A DNA stretch of 64,000 bases from Halomonas sp. CH40 (lineage in GTDB: Bacteria > Pseudomonadota > Gammaproteobacteria > Pseudomonadales > Halomonadaceae), in NCBI GenBank assembly GCA_041875495.1, contig CP112982.1, positions 496,001 to 560,000 on the forward strand, given 5' to 3'. A program made the position numbers and the translations under genes. Every line of letters begins with the position of its first letter. The first letter of the stretch is position 1. The notes beneath the pieces were generated by a model that was not told the DNA's origin, did no database searches, and was given only the letters and a program-made list of their open reading frames with translations. Positions 21,217-30,431 of the stretch are shown in pieces.

Positions 21217-22005
21217 TTAGCCGTTCTCGCTGAGCTCGTCTTCTTCTGCATCCTTGACGGCTTTGCGGCGTACCAGCCTTCCAAACAGCAGGCCAACCTC
21301 GTAAAGCAGGTACATGGGCACGGCCAGCAGGCTTTGCGAGACCACATCGGGCGGTGTCAGCAGCATGCCGACTACAAAGCAGCCGAGAATGATATAGGGG
21401 CGCTTCTTGGAAAGACTTTCCACGGTGGTAGCGCCACTGAAAATCAGCAGGAAGGTGGCAATCGGAATTTCAAACGCCACCCCAAAGGCAAAAAACAGCT
21501 TCAACACAAAATTCAGATACTGGTTGATATCCGTCATTACCTGAATCTCTTCCGGACCCGTCTGGGTGAAGAAGGCAAACAGTAACGGAAACACCACGTA
21601 ATAGGCGAAAGCGGCTCCCGCATAGAAAAGTCCGACACTGGATATCAGCAGCGGAATCGCCAGCGCCTTTTCATTATCGTAAAGCCCGGGCGCAACAAAC
21701 GACCACGCCTGATGAAGAATGAAGGGCACCGCCGCAAACACTGCCACAACAAGGGTTAGCTTGAAGGGCGCCAGAAAGGGCGAGGCCACTTCGGTGGCAA
21801 TCATCTGCGAGCCTTCAGGCAGCAGCGCCATTAGCGGTTGGGCCACAAATGTGTAGATATCATTGGCAAACGAGTACAGGCCAAGAAAGATCACCAGAAC
21901 CACTATCACGGCACGCATCAGGCGTGAGCGAAGTTCGATCAGGTGTTCAATTAATGGTGCTTGTGCCTGTTTGGCTTGCTGATCCTGAGAGTCACCGCTG
22001 CTCAT
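21217..22005 (-). CDS. tatC: Sec-independent translocase subunit TatC
   Basis: 262-residue inner-membrane protein with six predicted helices, the twin-arginine signal receptor of the Tat export system. The N-terminal LIEHLIELRSRLMRAV segment (about 18-33) with its conserved Glu and Arg binds the signal peptide; the middle FAYYVVFPLLFAFF and later GMLLTPPDVVSQ segments are invariant family features. The start overlaps the tatB stop by four bases. It is the last gene of tatABC and is followed by the shared terminator. Confidence 0.97.
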   Translation of the reverse strand: MSSGDSQDQQAKQAQAPLIEHLIELRSRLMRAVIVVLVIFLGLYSFANDIYTFVAQPLMALLPEGSQMIATEVASPFLAPFKLTLVVAVFAAVPFILHQAWSFVAPGLYDNEKALAIPLLISSVGLFYAGAAFAYYVVFPLLFAFFTQTGPEEIQVMTDINQYLNFVLKLFFAFGVAFEIPIATFLLIFSGATTVESLSKKRPYIILGCFVVGMLLTPPDVVSQSLLAVPMYLLYEVGLLFGRLVRRKAVKDAEEDELSENG

Positions 22006-22496
22006 CGGGGATTGCTATCCTGTTGAGTCGACGTCGAGTGAGGCGACGTCTTGGAAGAGGACGGAGAAGTCTGTGGGGTAGAAGCCTCGGCCGGTGGCTT
22101 TTCCTGAGTGCCTGAATCCGCGGTTGAAGCGCTGGTTTCACGCACTGTTTCCAGGGCATCGTCAATACGCGCCGATGCGTCCGCCAGACGCTGCTCCTTG
22201 CTGGGTGAAGCGCTGTCGCTGTCTGAAGACTTGGGGGCTTCAGCGATATTCTCAACGTCCAGCTTGGCTTTCTTGAGGCTGTCATCCAGTTTTTTCTGCT
22301 GTTCGTTAAGCTTCTGGCGCAGTTCTTCAGATTCAAGCTGTGCGCTGATTTCACGCTGCATGCCGGATACCGAGCGCTTTATCTTGCCGATCCACAGCCC
22401 GGCGGTACGCGCCGCACGGGGCAGGCGCTCAGGGCCGAGTACCAATAACCCAACCACGGCGATGATCAGGAGTTCAAGAAAACCGATATCCAGCAT
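22002..22496 (-). CDS. tatB: Sec-independent translocase subunit TatB
   Basis: 164 residues: N-terminal membrane helix (about 5-21, GFLELLIIAVVGLLVLGPERLP) with the conserved Glu8 and the GPERLP hinge, an amphipathic helix, then a charged, low-complexity C-terminus rich in Ser, Thr, Pro and Glu. TatB joins TatC to form the receptor for twin-arginine precursors. Three bases separate it from tatA and it overlaps tatC by four. Confidence 0.94.
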   Translation of the reverse strand: MLDIGFLELLIIAVVGLLVLGPERLPRAARTAGLWIGKIKRSVSGMQREISAQLESEELRQKLNEQQKKLDDSLKKAKLDVENIAEAPKSSDSDSASPSKEQRLADASARIDDALETVRETSASTADSGTQEKPPAEASTPQTSPSSSKTSPHSTSTQQDSNPR

Positions 22497-22499
22497 GGC

Positions 22500-22766
22500 T
22501 TATTTGCGCTCTTCGCTGTGTTCAGTACGCTTTTCCTGCGCCTGAACGTCATAGGTGTTGCCGTTTTCTTCATGGCTGACCTTGGCTTGAGGCGTTTCGG
22601 CGTCTTTCTTGTCGCCTTCTTTTTCCTCATCGTGAATGGCTTTCTTGAAACCCTTCACGGCGCCGCCCAGGTCGGTGCCTACATTGCGCAGTTTCTTAGT
22701 GCCGAAAATCAGGATGATAATCCCCAGAACAATCAGCAACTGCCAAATACTGATGCCACCTAACAT
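22500..22766 (-). CDS. tatA: Sec-independent translocase subunit TatA
   Basis: 88 residues: N-terminal helix ([19 protein letters not shown]), the [23 protein letters not shown] hinge and amphipathic helix, then a Lys/Glu-rich tail. TatA oligomerises to form the transport pore. I used the ATG at 22766, preceded by AGGA seven bases away; longer readings upstream give an unrelated N-terminus. It follows hisE with a 55-base gap on the same strand. Confidence 0.96.
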   Translation of the reverse strand: MLGGISIWQLLIVLGIIILIFGTKKLRNVGTDLGGAVKGFKKAIHDEEKEGDKKDAETPQAKVSHEENGNTYDVQAQEKRTEHSEERK

Positions 22767-22821
22767 ATGCGAGTCCTCGTGTGTGCTCGGCAAGTCAACC
22801 GGAAAATAGATGTAATGACGA

Positions 22822-23187
22822 TCAGGCCTTGTTGCGAGCGGCTTTTTCGTCGTGACCCGACACGCCAAAACGACGCGCCAGTTCGTTAATCACAGCCTGG
22901 TGATCCAAGCCTAAGTGAGAAAGCATGACAAGGCTATGAAACCACAAATCTGCCGTTTCGGCGATAAGCGCCTGCTGTTTACTTTGTTCGCCGCTTTCTG
23001 CGTCTTTGGCGGCGAGCAGGGTTTCAGTGGCTTCTTCACCTACTTTCTCAAGTATCTTGTTCAATCCCTTATGATGCAAGGAGGCAACATAGGATTCGTC
23101 TGGCGCTGCGTGACGACGTTGCCTGAGCACCTCGAACAGGGCATCGAGTACGGTGTCGTCAACGGTAGGTGATGGCGTCTTGGTCAT
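22822..23187 (-). CDS. hisE: Phosphoribosyl-ATP pyrophosphatase
   Basis: 121 residues with the all-alpha MazG-like fold. It removes pyrophosphate from phosphoribosyl-ATP in the second step of histidine synthesis. [19 protein letters not shown] (about 45-63) and [18 protein letters not shown] (about 76-93) hold the Mg-binding acidic residues. In Pseudomonas hisI lies directly upstream; here ubiB is the upstream neighbour instead and no hisI is seen in the window. Confidence 0.95.
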   Translation of the reverse strand: MTKTPSPTVDDTVLDALFEVLRQRRHAAPDESYVASLHHKGLNKILEKVGEEATETLLAAKDAESGEQSKQQALIAETADLWFHSLVMLSHLGLDHQAVINELARRFGVSGHDEKAARNKA

Positions 23188-23266
23188 GATGTGTCCTTTT
23201 TTACCGCTTACAGCGCTTTGTCGCTTAAAGCGTTTAAATCTCAGCTATTGCCATCCTGATAATGGC

Positions 23267-24889
23267 CTAGTGCCACACCAGGAGCAAAAGCCCGATGGCC
23301 GCTGCTGCCAGTACCGGCCAGTCTTGCACGCTGGCCCACTGGCTGAGCGGCTGCCAGGTGAGCGCGATGGCAAGCAGGATCAAGCCGAGCTTGAGACGGT
23401 AGTGGCGTTTGTTTTGCTGGGTCAGCGTCTGCCGGATAGAAGTGATGGCATTGGCCTGCTGGTGGCGCTGGCGATGCTCTTTCTCCATACGGCTGAGGGT
23501 CTGGTGAGCTAGTACCGGCAGCTCAGGCAGTTGATGAGCAAGCTCTGGCGCCTGGCGCTTAAGTGAATCCCATAGCCCGCGCGGGCCGGCACGTTCCTTC
23601 ATCCAACTTTCCAGAAACGGCCTTGCGGTGCTCCACAGATCAAGGTCGGGATACAGCTGGCGCCCCAGACCTTCAATATTGAGCAGGGTTTTCTGCAGCA
23701 GCACCAGTTGGGGCTGTACTTCCATATTGAAGCGCCGGGCGGTCTGAAACAGCCCCAGCAAAACTTGCCCGAACGAAATGTCCTTTAACGGTTTTTCCAG
23801 AATCGGCTCACATACGGTACGGATGGCGGCGGCAAACTCATTGGCGCGGGTATCTTCGCTTACCCAACCGGATTCGATATGCAGCGCTGCAACTTCGTAA
23901 TAATCCTGATGAAAGAAGGCTAGCAGGTTGCGCGCCAGGTAATCCTGATCTTCTCGGGTCAGGCTGCCGACAATGCCGCAATCGATAGCGATATATTGAG
24001 GGTTTTCCGGGTCATCGCAGTTAACAAATATATTGCCGGGATGCATGTCGGCATGGAAAAAATTATCGCGAAATACCTGGGTGAAGAAAATTTCAACGCC
24101 ACGCTCAGCGAGCTTCTTCAGGTTGGTGCCTCGTGCGCGCAGCGTCTCGGTATCCGCTACGGGCACGCCGCGAATGCGTTCCTGAACCATTGCGTGGCGG
24201 CGGGTGTAGGTCCAGTGGATAGCCGGTACGTAAAGCAGCGGCGAATCCTTGAAGTTACGCTTTAGCTGAGAGGTGCTGGCCGCTTCCTTGTAGAGATCAA
24301 GCTCGTCAAACAGGGTGGCTTCGTAGTCGCGAATGACCTCCACCGGGCGCAGACGACGCGCTTCGGGAATAAAGCTCACCAACCTGGCTAACTGATACAT
24401 CAGGCCCATATCCTGGCCCATGACCCTGTCGATGCCTGGACGGATAATCTTGACCACCACTTCTTCACCGCTATGCAGCTTGGCGACATGCACTTGGGCA
24501 ATCGATGCCGAGGCCAGCGGCGTGCGGTTAAAACTGGCAAAGGCAGTGCTTAGCGACATGCCCATTTCTTTCTCGACTCTGGCAACCGCTGCGTCACCAG
24601 GAAAGGGCGGAACCTGATCCTGCAGACGCTTGAGTTCGTCAGCAATATCGGCTGGCAGCAGATCGCGACGTGTAGAGAGCATCTGACCGAACTTGACAAA
24701 AATGGGGCCAAGTTCTTCAAGCGCCAGTCGCAGCCGTTCGCCGCGCGGACGTTCACCGAGGGGGAACAGCTTGAGCGGTGAAATACTCATCAACAGGCGC
24801 AACCACCAGGGCAGACGGGCCACCGGGATCAGGGTATCAAGGCGGTAGCGGGCAATTACCCAACCAATGCGCAGCAGGCGCAGGCTCAT
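23267..24889 (-). CDS. ubiB: Ubiquinone biosynthesis kinase-like protein UbiB
   Basis: 540 residues of the ADCK/UbiB atypical kinase family. The [14 protein letters not shown] motif (about 65-78) is the family-specific N-terminal element, followed by ATP-binding lysine in [11 protein letters not shown], a [11 protein letters not shown] catalytic segment and [10 protein letters not shown] as metal-binding motif. Two hydrophobic helices lie at the C-terminus (about 495-538) and anchor it to the inner membrane. UbiB is thought to help the hydroxylation steps of ubiquinone synthesis as an ATPase. The start overlaps the ubiJ stop (ATGA). Confidence 0.96.
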   Translation of the reverse strand: MSLRLLRIGWVIARYRLDTLIPVARLPWWLRLLMSISPLKLFPLGERPRGERLRLALEELGPIFVKFGQMLSTRRDLLPADIADELKRLQDQVPPFPGDAAVARVEKEMGMSLSTAFASFNRTPLASASIAQVHVAKLHSGEEVVVKIIRPGIDRVMGQDMGLMYQLARLVSFIPEARRLRPVEVIRDYEATLFDELDLYKEAASTSQLKRNFKDSPLLYVPAIHWTYTRRHAMVQERIRGVPVADTETLRARGTNLKKLAERGVEIFFTQVFRDNFFHADMHPGNIFVNCDDPENPQYIAIDCGIVGSLTREDQDYLARNLLAFFHQDYYEVAALHIESGWVSEDTRANEFAAAIRTVCEPILEKPLKDISFGQVLLGLFQTARRFNMEVQPQLVLLQKTLLNIEGLGRQLYPDLDLWSTARPFLESWMKERAGPRGLWDSLKRQAPELAHQLPELPVLAHQTLSRMEKEHRQRHQQANAITSIRQTLTQQNKRHYRLKLGLILLAIALTWQPLSQWASVQDWPVLAAAAIGLLLLVWH

Positions 24890-25539
24890 GAGCCGGAATC
24901 TCCTTGTGACAAGCGCTGGGTCAGGCGTCGGTGCAGGCGGTTAAGCCGGGCTTCCAGCCGGTCGGTGGATATTTCCAGCTCGCTGAGATGATCGCGCAAT
25001 ACGTCGCGCTGCTGGCGACCGGGAAGCAGCTTGGCCTCTTCGAACACGTATTCAGACACGTCCGCCATCAGCTCATTGCTGGCACGCAGCCCCCAGCGGC
25101 CTGCACGACGCAAGCCTTCGGCAAGCGAGTGCGCGGGGATATCGCCCAGCCAGTTGGCCAGTTCGCCTTCCCAGTCGATATCCAGGTCGGTCAATAGCTC
25201 CTGAGTGGCTTCAAGCAGCTGGATGCGCCCGCGCACCGATAGCTTGCCTTCAAACATCAAGCGCTCGACAGAGCTGCCGCTGACCCATTCCGAGAAGGTT
25301 TCCGGCGATAGTTCAACCACCGCATCGGCGCTGGTTTCATCAATGTCTTCGGCGCGTAGCAGGTCAATGCCAGACGGATGAAACGCCATCAACAGAGCCA
25401 GCTGGGGCTGCTCAAGGCGAATCAGCAGGCGGCTGCCTGCCAGGACGTCCAGGCGCTGAGGGGAAGCCGGGTCGCGAGCCAGCAAGGCATTCAGCATACG
25501 TTCGCAGCCTGCCAGCAGCAGGGCGGGAGTTACCAGCAT
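24886..25539 (-). CDS. ubiJ: Ubiquinone biosynthesis accessory factor UbiJ
   Basis: 217 residues with an N-terminal SCP2 lipid-binding domain (about 15-110) and a C-terminal coiled-coil tail ([22 protein letters not shown]). In E. coli UbiJ binds polyprenyl intermediates in the cytosolic Ubi complex with UbiK. The ATG at 25539 follows a GAGG ribosome site; an upstream extension to 25611 lacks family character. Located between ubiE and ubiB as in most gammaproteobacteria. Confidence 0.92.
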   Translation of the reverse strand: MLVTPALLLAGCERMLNALLARDPASPQRLDVLAGSRLLIRLEQPQLALLMAFHPSGIDLLRAEDIDETSADAVVELSPETFSEWVSGSSVERLMFEGKLSVRGRIQLLEATQELLTDLDIDWEGELANWLGDIPAHSLAEGLRRAGRWGLRASNELMADVSEYVFEEAKLLPGRQQRDVLRDHLSELEISTDRLEARLNRLHRRLTQRLSQGDSGS

Positions 25540-25573
25540 GCCAACCTCACTGTGTGTTTGATAATGGCGTGCT

Positions 25574-26329
25574 TCATAGTTTGATGCCACGGTGCAGGGC
25601 GACAATGCCACCCGTCAGGTTGGTGTACTCGACACGCTCCAGCCCAGCGGCTTCCATCATCGCCTTGAGGGTTGGCTGATCGGGGTGCATGCGGATTGAT
25701 TCTGCCAGATAGCGGTAGCTTTCGGCATCCCCTGCGACCATCTCGCCCATACGCGGCAACAGTCGGAAGGAGTATTCATCATAGGCCTTGGATAACAGGG
25801 GGTTAGCGGGTTTGGAAAACTCCAGTACCAGCAGGCGCCCGCCCGGCTTGAGCACCCGTTGCATGGAGCGCAGAGCCGCATCTTTGTCAGTGACGTTGCG
25901 CAAACCAAAGGCGATGGTGATGCAGTCGAAGCTGTTATCCGGGAAGGGCAGGCATTCAGCATTGGCCTGAACGTATTCAACATTGCCGCCGACGCCGTTA
26001 TCAATCAGCTTGTCGCGCCCGACGCCCAGCATGGAGGCGTTGATATCTGCCAGCACGACCTTGCCTCGGGGGCCAACCATGCGTGAAAACTTGAGCGTCA
26101 GATCGCCGGTTCCACCTGCAATATCAAGCACCTGATGGCCAGGACGAACGCCAGAACGCTCAATGGTGAGGCGTTTCCAGAGGCGGTGAACGCCCATCGA
26201 CATCAGGTCATTCATGACATCGTAGCGGGCAGCCACGGAATGAAAGACGTCGGCGACGCGGGAGGCTTTTTCATCAACGGGAACTTCCTGGTAACCGAAG
26301 TGAGTCGTACGTTTTTCTGTGGGGCTCAT
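25574..26329 (-). CDS. ubiE: Ubiquinone/menaquinone C-methyltransferase
   Basis: 251 residues, the same length as E. coli UbiE. It methylates the quinone ring at C2 with S-adenosylmethionine. The N-terminal [21 protein letters not shown] and the SAM-binding [16 protein letters not shown] are the two UbiE/COQ5 signatures; [21 protein letters not shown] is the second. I placed the start at the ATG 26329 because it matches the family N-terminus; the frame is open to 26383. ubiJ follows after 34 bases. Confidence 0.97.
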   Translation of the reverse strand: MSPTEKRTTHFGYQEVPVDEKASRVADVFHSVAARYDVMNDLMSMGVHRLWKRLTIERSGVRPGHQVLDIAGGTGDLTLKFSRMVGPRGKVVLADINASMLGVGRDKLIDNGVGGNVEYVQANAECLPFPDNSFDCITIAFGLRNVTDKDAALRSMQRVLKPGGRLLVLEFSKPANPLLSKAYDEYSFRLLPRMGEMVAGDAESYRYLAESIRMHPDQPTLKAMMEAAGLERVEYTNLTGGIVALHRGIKL

Positions 26330-26461
26330 GGAGGGGCGGCTCCCGAATTCGAGACGGTGAAGGCCAGCCTGACGGTGTGTCAATGCCTGGCTGCAACCGT
26401 CGTTAAAAAGTTGCCGCTATTGTAGCCTTGTCAGGCTAGGCTTGTCTGCGCTTGGTGTCGC

Positions 26462-26845
26462 TTATACCTGTTTGATTTCAATACCCAGTGGCTCGCGGGA
26501 TGCGCCCACCTCTTTCAGGCGTTGCAGATAGTCGCGCCAGTAAGCGTCCTGATGGGTGCCTAAGTCGTAAAGATAGTTCCAGGTAAACAGGCCGCTGTCG
26601 TGGCCATCGTCAAAATGCAGCTTGAGCGCATAGTTGCCTGCCTGGGTAATATTCTGCAGGCCGACAAATTTCTTGCCGACCTGCAAGACCGCCGTGTCGC
26701 CGCCATGGCCGCGCACCTCAGCGGAGGGTGAATAGACGCGCAGCAGTTCAATCGGGAGCTGAAAGGTATCGCCGCTGGCGTAGCCGAGCTCAAGCTCGCG
26801 GGCTTTGCGGTGATAGTGAACGCGAGAAGGGATGGGAGCGTCCAT
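26462..26845 (-). CDS. DUF971 (GBBH-like N-terminal domain) protein
   Basis: 127 residues. A single GBBH-like N-terminal domain: RVHYHRKARELELGYASG, then PIELLRVYSPSAEVRGHG and a C-terminal HDSGLFTWNYLYDLG that is the family hallmark. Members often sit beside hslUV or Fe-S assembly genes; their function is not settled, with some linked to iron-sulfur scaffold proteins. The ATG at 26845 has a GAGG ribosome site six bases upstream. It lies between hslU and ubiE on the same strand, separated from hslU by a probable terminator. Confidence 0.88.
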   Translation of the reverse strand: MDAPIPSRVHYHRKARELELGYASGDTFQLPIELLRVYSPSAEVRGHGGDTAVLQVGKKFVGLQNITQAGNYALKLHFDDGHDSGLFTWNYLYDLGTHQDAYWRDYLQRLKEVGASREPLGIEIKQV

Positions 26846-26930
26846 GGGGTACCTCATAAAGAAGTTGATGTCAGTCTGACATTTACCATACGCAGACACT
26901 CACTGGCCGTGCAAGATTTTCCGTCATCCT

Positions 26931-26966
26931 GAAAGCCAGGTTGCCCGCTCAGAGGGGCAACCTGGC
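26931..26966 (-). terminator. Hairpin terminator after hslU
   Basis: A perfect 12-bp stem (GCCAGGTTGCCC / GGGCAACCTGGC) with an eight-base loop lies 18 bases after the hslU stop. The T-run after it on the reverse strand is only three bases, so termination may be partial. Confidence 0.75.
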
Positions 26967-26983
26967 AGCGCCTTGGCAACGGC

Positions 26984-28306
26984 TTAGAGGATATAGCGGG
27001 AAAGATCTTCGTCGACGGCCAGTTCGCCCAGCTGGGCGTTGACGTACTCAGCGTCAATCACCAGCGGTCCGTCAAGGTCGCCGCCCTTGAAAGAGGCTTC
27101 TTCAAGCAGGCGTTCCATAACAGTGTGTAGACGGCGGGCGCCGATATTTTCGGTGCCTTCGTTAACCTGCCAGGAAATTTCCGCAATCCGCTCGATGCCG
27201 TCCGGGGTGAACTCGACATCCAGCCCGTCAGTGGCCAACAGCGCCTGATACTGACGGGTCAGCGAGGCGGATGGCTCGGTCAGGATGCGCTTGAAGTCGC
27301 CTGGGGTCAGGGCATCCAGTTCGACGCGGATTGGCAGACGGCCCTGCAACTCAGGGATCAGATCCGAGGGGCGCGACAGATGGAAGGCACCGGAGGCGAT
27401 AAACAGGATGTGGTCGGTTTTGACCATGCCGTATTTGGTCGACACCGTGGAGCCTTCGATCAGCGGCAGTAGATCACGCTGGACACCCTCACGGGAGACC
27501 TCGCCACCGCTGGACTGGCCGCTGCCCTTGGCTACCTTGTCGATTTCATCCAGAAAGACAATGCCATGCTGCTCAACCGCTTCTACCGCACGGGCCTTGA
27601 TGTCTTCTTCATTGACCAGTTTGCCAGCTTCCTCATCGCGCAGCAGACCAAAGGCGTCCTTGACCGCAATCCGGCGGGTTTCGCGCTTTTGTTGGCCCAT
27701 GTTTGAAAACAGGCTCTGCAGCTGGTTGGTCATTTCCTCCATGCCGGGCGGGGTCATGATATCGACGCTCGGCCCCTGCTGGGAAAGCTCGATATCGATT
27801 TCCTTATCGTCAAGCTGACCTTCGCGTAGTTTCTTGCGAAACGACTGGCGGGTGGCATTTTCTTCGCGGGGCTTATCTTCCTGGCCGCGCGGTGGAGGCA
27901 GCAGAGCATCCAGAATGCGGTCTTCGGCGGCGTCCTCAGCGCGGTGGCTAACTTCTTCCTTGGCGTGCTCGCGCACCATCTTGATGGCGGCTTCCATCAG
28001 GTCGCGAATGATCGATTCCACGTCACGCCCTACATAGCCCACTTCGGTGAACTTGGTCGCTTCGACCTTGATGAAAGGGGCCTTGGCCAGCTTGGCCAGG
28101 CGGCGGGCGATCTCGGTCTTGCCGACGCCCGTCGGGCCTATCATCAGGATATTCTTGGGGGTGACTTCACTGCGCAGGTCGGTGTCCAGCTGCATGCGGC
28201 GCCAGCGGTTACGCAGGGCAATCGCTACCGCCCGTTTGGCGTCTTTCTGGCCGATAATATATTGGTCCAGGGCGTGGACAATTTCACGGGGAGTCATCTG
28301 AGTCAT
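26984..28306 (-). CDS. hslU: HslU (ClpY) ATPase subunit of the HslUV protease
   Basis: 440 residues. AAA+ unfoldase that feeds substrates into the HslV peptidase. N-terminal [23 protein letters not shown] is the family start; Walker A is [17 protein letters not shown] (about 57-73) and Walker B is [12 protein letters not shown], with an I-domain between them (about 115-230). The C-terminal EDLSRYIL tail inserts into HslV and is intact. It starts three bases after hslV, forming one operon. Confidence 0.98.
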   Translation of the reverse strand: MTQMTPREIVHALDQYIIGQKDAKRAVAIALRNRWRRMQLDTDLRSEVTPKNILMIGPTGVGKTEIARRLAKLAKAPFIKVEATKFTEVGYVGRDVESIIRDLMEAAIKMVREHAKEEVSHRAEDAAEDRILDALLPPPRGQEDKPREENATRQSFRKKLREGQLDDKEIDIELSQQGPSVDIMTPPGMEEMTNQLQSLFSNMGQQKRETRRIAVKDAFGLLRDEEAGKLVNEEDIKARAVEAVEQHGIVFLDEIDKVAKGSGQSSGGEVSREGVQRDLLPLIEGSTVSTKYGMVKTDHILFIASGAFHLSRPSDLIPELQGRLPIRVELDALTPGDFKRILTEPSASLTRQYQALLATDGLDVEFTPDGIERIAEISWQVNEGTENIGARRLHTVMERLLEEASFKGGDLDGPLVIDAEYVNAQLGELAVDEDLSRYIL

Positions 28307-28309
28307 GGC

Positions 28310-28828
28310 TTATAGCTCTTCCATGGTGACGTGGTGATTGGTGAATACGCAGATGTCACCGGCGATTTCGAGGGACTTTTCGGTGATTTCACGCGCGGAA
28401 AGCTCGGTGTTCTCCAGCAGTGCCCGAGCGCTGGACAGCGCAAAGTTGCCACCAGAACCAATGGCGATAATACCGCGCTCGGGTTCCACCACATCGCCGT
28501 TACCGGTAATGATCAGCGAGGCACTGTGGTCAGCCACTGCCAGCAAGGCTTCCAGGCGGCGCAGGGCGCGGTCGGTGCGCCAGTCCTTGGCCAGCTCCAC
28601 GGCGGCCTTGGTCAGGTGGCCCTGGTATTTTTCCAGCTGCGCTTCAAAACGCTCAAACAGCGTAAAGGCGTCAGCGGTACCGCCGGCGAAACCGGCCAGC
28701 ACCTTGCCGCGATACAGGCGGCGTACCTTGCTGGCATTGCCTTTCATCACGGTATTGCCCAGAGAGACCTGGCCATCGCCGGCGAGAGCGACCTGGTCGC
28801 CGCGACGCACAGAAACAATCGTAGTCAT
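28310..28828 (-). CDS. hslV: HslV (ClpQ) peptidase subunit
   Basis: 172 residues of the proteasome beta fold. After removal of the initiator Met, the catalytic Thr1 is exposed ([11 protein letters not shown]). The [23 protein letters not shown] segment is the family signature. It forms two stacked hexamers with HslU in the cytosol. I set the start at 28828 because the mature Thr must follow directly and an AAGGAG site lies eight bases upstream; the open frame to 28966 has no such support. Usually heat-inducible; no convincing sigma32 promoter is visible here. Confidence 0.98.
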   Translation of the reverse strand: MTTIVSVRRGDQVALAGDGQVSLGNTVMKGNASKVRRLYRGKVLAGFAGGTADAFTLFERFEAQLEKYQGHLTKAAVELAKDWRTDRALRRLEALLAVADHSASLIITGNGDVVEPERGIIAIGSGGNFALSSARALLENTELSAREITEKSLEIAGDICVFTNHHVTMEEL

Positions 28829-28843
28829 GGAGTGAGCTCCTTG

Positions 28844-28947
28844 TGGGAGGCGTGCTCCCGATGACGGTGCAGCTGCCATGCAGCAGCCGGTGAAAAAAGG
28901 ATGTTCACAACAAAATGCGGGCGGCTGATAAAAAATCAACCGCCCGC
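28844..28947 (-). promoter_or_regulatory. Structured leader region before hslV with three hairpins
   Basis: On the reverse strand, upstream to downstream: a 13-bp stem with one wobble pair (28917-28929 with 28935-28947, arm GCGGGCGGTTGAT), a smaller GCTGC/GCAGC hairpin near 28871-28890, and GGGAG/CTCCC (28845-28860) just before the AAGGAG ribosome site. The E. coli hslVU message also has a stabilising stem-loop in its 5' untranslated region, so this may be the counterpart. Confidence 0.5.
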
Positions 28948-29063
28948 GAGACAAGTGTTGGTGCAAACAGGTCAGATGGCGTCAATTCTGCAGCTGAATC
29001 AGCAGATCGTGAACACCCTCAGGAAACCAGCCATAAGGGGGGTGACGTGAGGTAGAGCTACTG

Positions 29064-30086
29064 CTACCGCGTGAACATAACATCCAGACGATCAGCAAAC
29101 AGAACGTCACGCATCCACTGCTGCAGTTGTTCGTGGTCAGCTTGCATCAGTTGGGTGTCTACCCAGTCAGGCACCTCGCCAAATTTTAAGCCAAGCTGGG
29201 TGCGTAGCACGTCGCGTGCTTCTGCCAAACGGCCTTTTTGAAGTCCGTAACGCTCACCTTCCTGCCGCCCTTTTTGGATCCCTACCTGCTCACCTTCTAA
29301 ACGTTCTTTCTTGACCAGGTTCTCTAAATTCTCTGCCAACATGTCTTTGTCCTCCATCAGGCTGTCAAGCTGTGCCAGGTTCACCTCGGTGCCTAGCCAA
29401 GCCAGGTGCCGTTTAAGCCAGCGGGTGATGATCTTGTCAATGCGCTGTTTATCCGGGTCGGCCCGTAGAATCGCTACCACCCGATCCACGGCGGCTTGTA
29501 GTGTTTCCCAGCTTTCGCCAGCGTTTTCTACACCGAACACGCCGCTGAGCGGTGACTGGCGCAACCCGAGTTCTTCATCAGTATAACGCCCTTCGTCGAT
29601 CAGGTAATAGCGCAGATGCGGTTGGTACGCTTGCAGAAAGCTTGGCGGTTCCGGCTGCACCATGGCGTAGATATCCAGCGGGGCTGTCCAGGGTTTTGAG
29701 CCGTTGTAGAGCACCACCGGAAATACCGGCGGTAGGCCCTGGCTGGGGGTGATTTTTTTCTGCTTGAGCAGTTCGCTGTAGAAACAGGCCACGTAGTGCA
29801 TCAGCCGAATCGGCATGGTGCGGTCAACCGACGACTGAAACTCCAGCAAGATATACAAAAACACCCGCTGCGTAACGCCTTGCCAGGTGACCTCCACCGA
29901 CCACACGACGTCTTCGATTTTTTCCTCAAACAAGGGCGTGATGTAGTGGCCGTTTTGTTTTTCAAGGGTGGTGAAATCCATCAGCCCAGCAATCTCCGGC
30001 GGGGCGAAGCCTTCCATCAATTGCTGAACAAATTCCGGGTGGCTGAAGAGTTCCTTATAGCCGGTATCGTGGTGGTGGCTTGGCAT
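29064..30086 (-). CDS. Rpn family recombination-promoting nuclease / putative transposase
   Basis: 340 residues. The N-terminal domain (about 1-210) is the PD-(D/E)XK nuclease fold of the Rpn/Transposase_31 family: HDTGYKELFSHPEFVQQLM at the start, EDVVWSVEVTW, then the catalytic motif FLYILLEFQSSVDRTMPIRLM (about 77-97). The C-terminal part is charged and helical with repeating ERLEGEQVGIQKGRQEGERYG units. Rpn proteins of E. coli are Ca-stimulated DNA endonucleases that raise RecA-independent recombination; some work in phage defence. It interrupts an otherwise conserved hslV-SPOR-argS arrangement, so it was probably inserted here. Confidence 0.88.
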   Translation of the reverse strand: MPSHHHDTGYKELFSHPEFVQQLMEGFAPPEIAGLMDFTTLEKQNGHYITPLFEEKIEDVVWSVEVTWQGVTQRVFLYILLEFQSSVDRTMPIRLMHYVACFYSELLKQKKITPSQGLPPVFPVVLYNGSKPWTAPLDIYAMVQPEPPSFLQAYQPHLRYYLIDEGRYTDEELGLRQSPLSGVFGVENAGESWETLQAAVDRVVAILRADPDKQRIDKIITRWLKRHLAWLGTEVNLAQLDSLMEDKDMLAENLENLVKKERLEGEQVGIQKGRQEGERYGLQKGRLAEARDVLRTQLGLKFGEVPDWVDTQLMQADHEQLQQWMRDVLFADRLDVMFTR

Positions 30087-30119
30087 AGCGTTTCCCTGCT
30101 CCCTGCTGGGTAATACGTA

Positions 30120-30431
30120 TTAGTCTAGTATAGTATCCAGGGCGCGATCAGCGCTGGCGTTTCCTGAGTTAAAAATTGTTTTAAAATCTGCTTCTACAGC
30201 TTTTACTTGCTGTAATTCTGTTCTTATATCTCGCTCAAAGGACCGGTATTCACGACTATTCAAAGATCAGTTGCCCGGTGATACATTCGGTGGCCCTCCT
30301 TGAAAGCCAAACTTGTCTGCATACTTGATATCAGTTCCATCAGGGGGGGTGTGGTGGTCAAACTGTATCCCGCCACAAGCGATCAGACAGCTATGTGGCA
30401 GGGGTGTGAATCGTTTTTGTGTTTGCGTAGA
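30120..30431 (-). pseudogene. Decayed coding-like frame between SPOR gene and Rpn gene
   Basis: The 345 bases between the Rpn and SPOR genes hold no intact gene. On the reverse strand, in exactly the frame of the SPOR gene and directly after its TGA, 54 codons are open to a TGA at 30267-30269, then 48 more to a TAA at 30120-30122. Translation looks like protein, for example GGIQFDHHTPPDGTDIKYAD and, after the inner stop, SREYRSFERDIRTELQQVKA. No ATG, GTG or TTG occurs in the first segment. Codons are AT-richer than those around. I read it as the 5'-truncated remnant of a foreign gene with one nonsense mutation; readthrough of the SPOR gene is a less likely reading. Confidence 0.5.

Noticed and set aside
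28948-29063. Heat-shock promoter for hslVU
   Set aside because: A CCCCTTATGG element resembles half of a sigma32 -10, but no CTTGAA-type -35 stands at the right distance.
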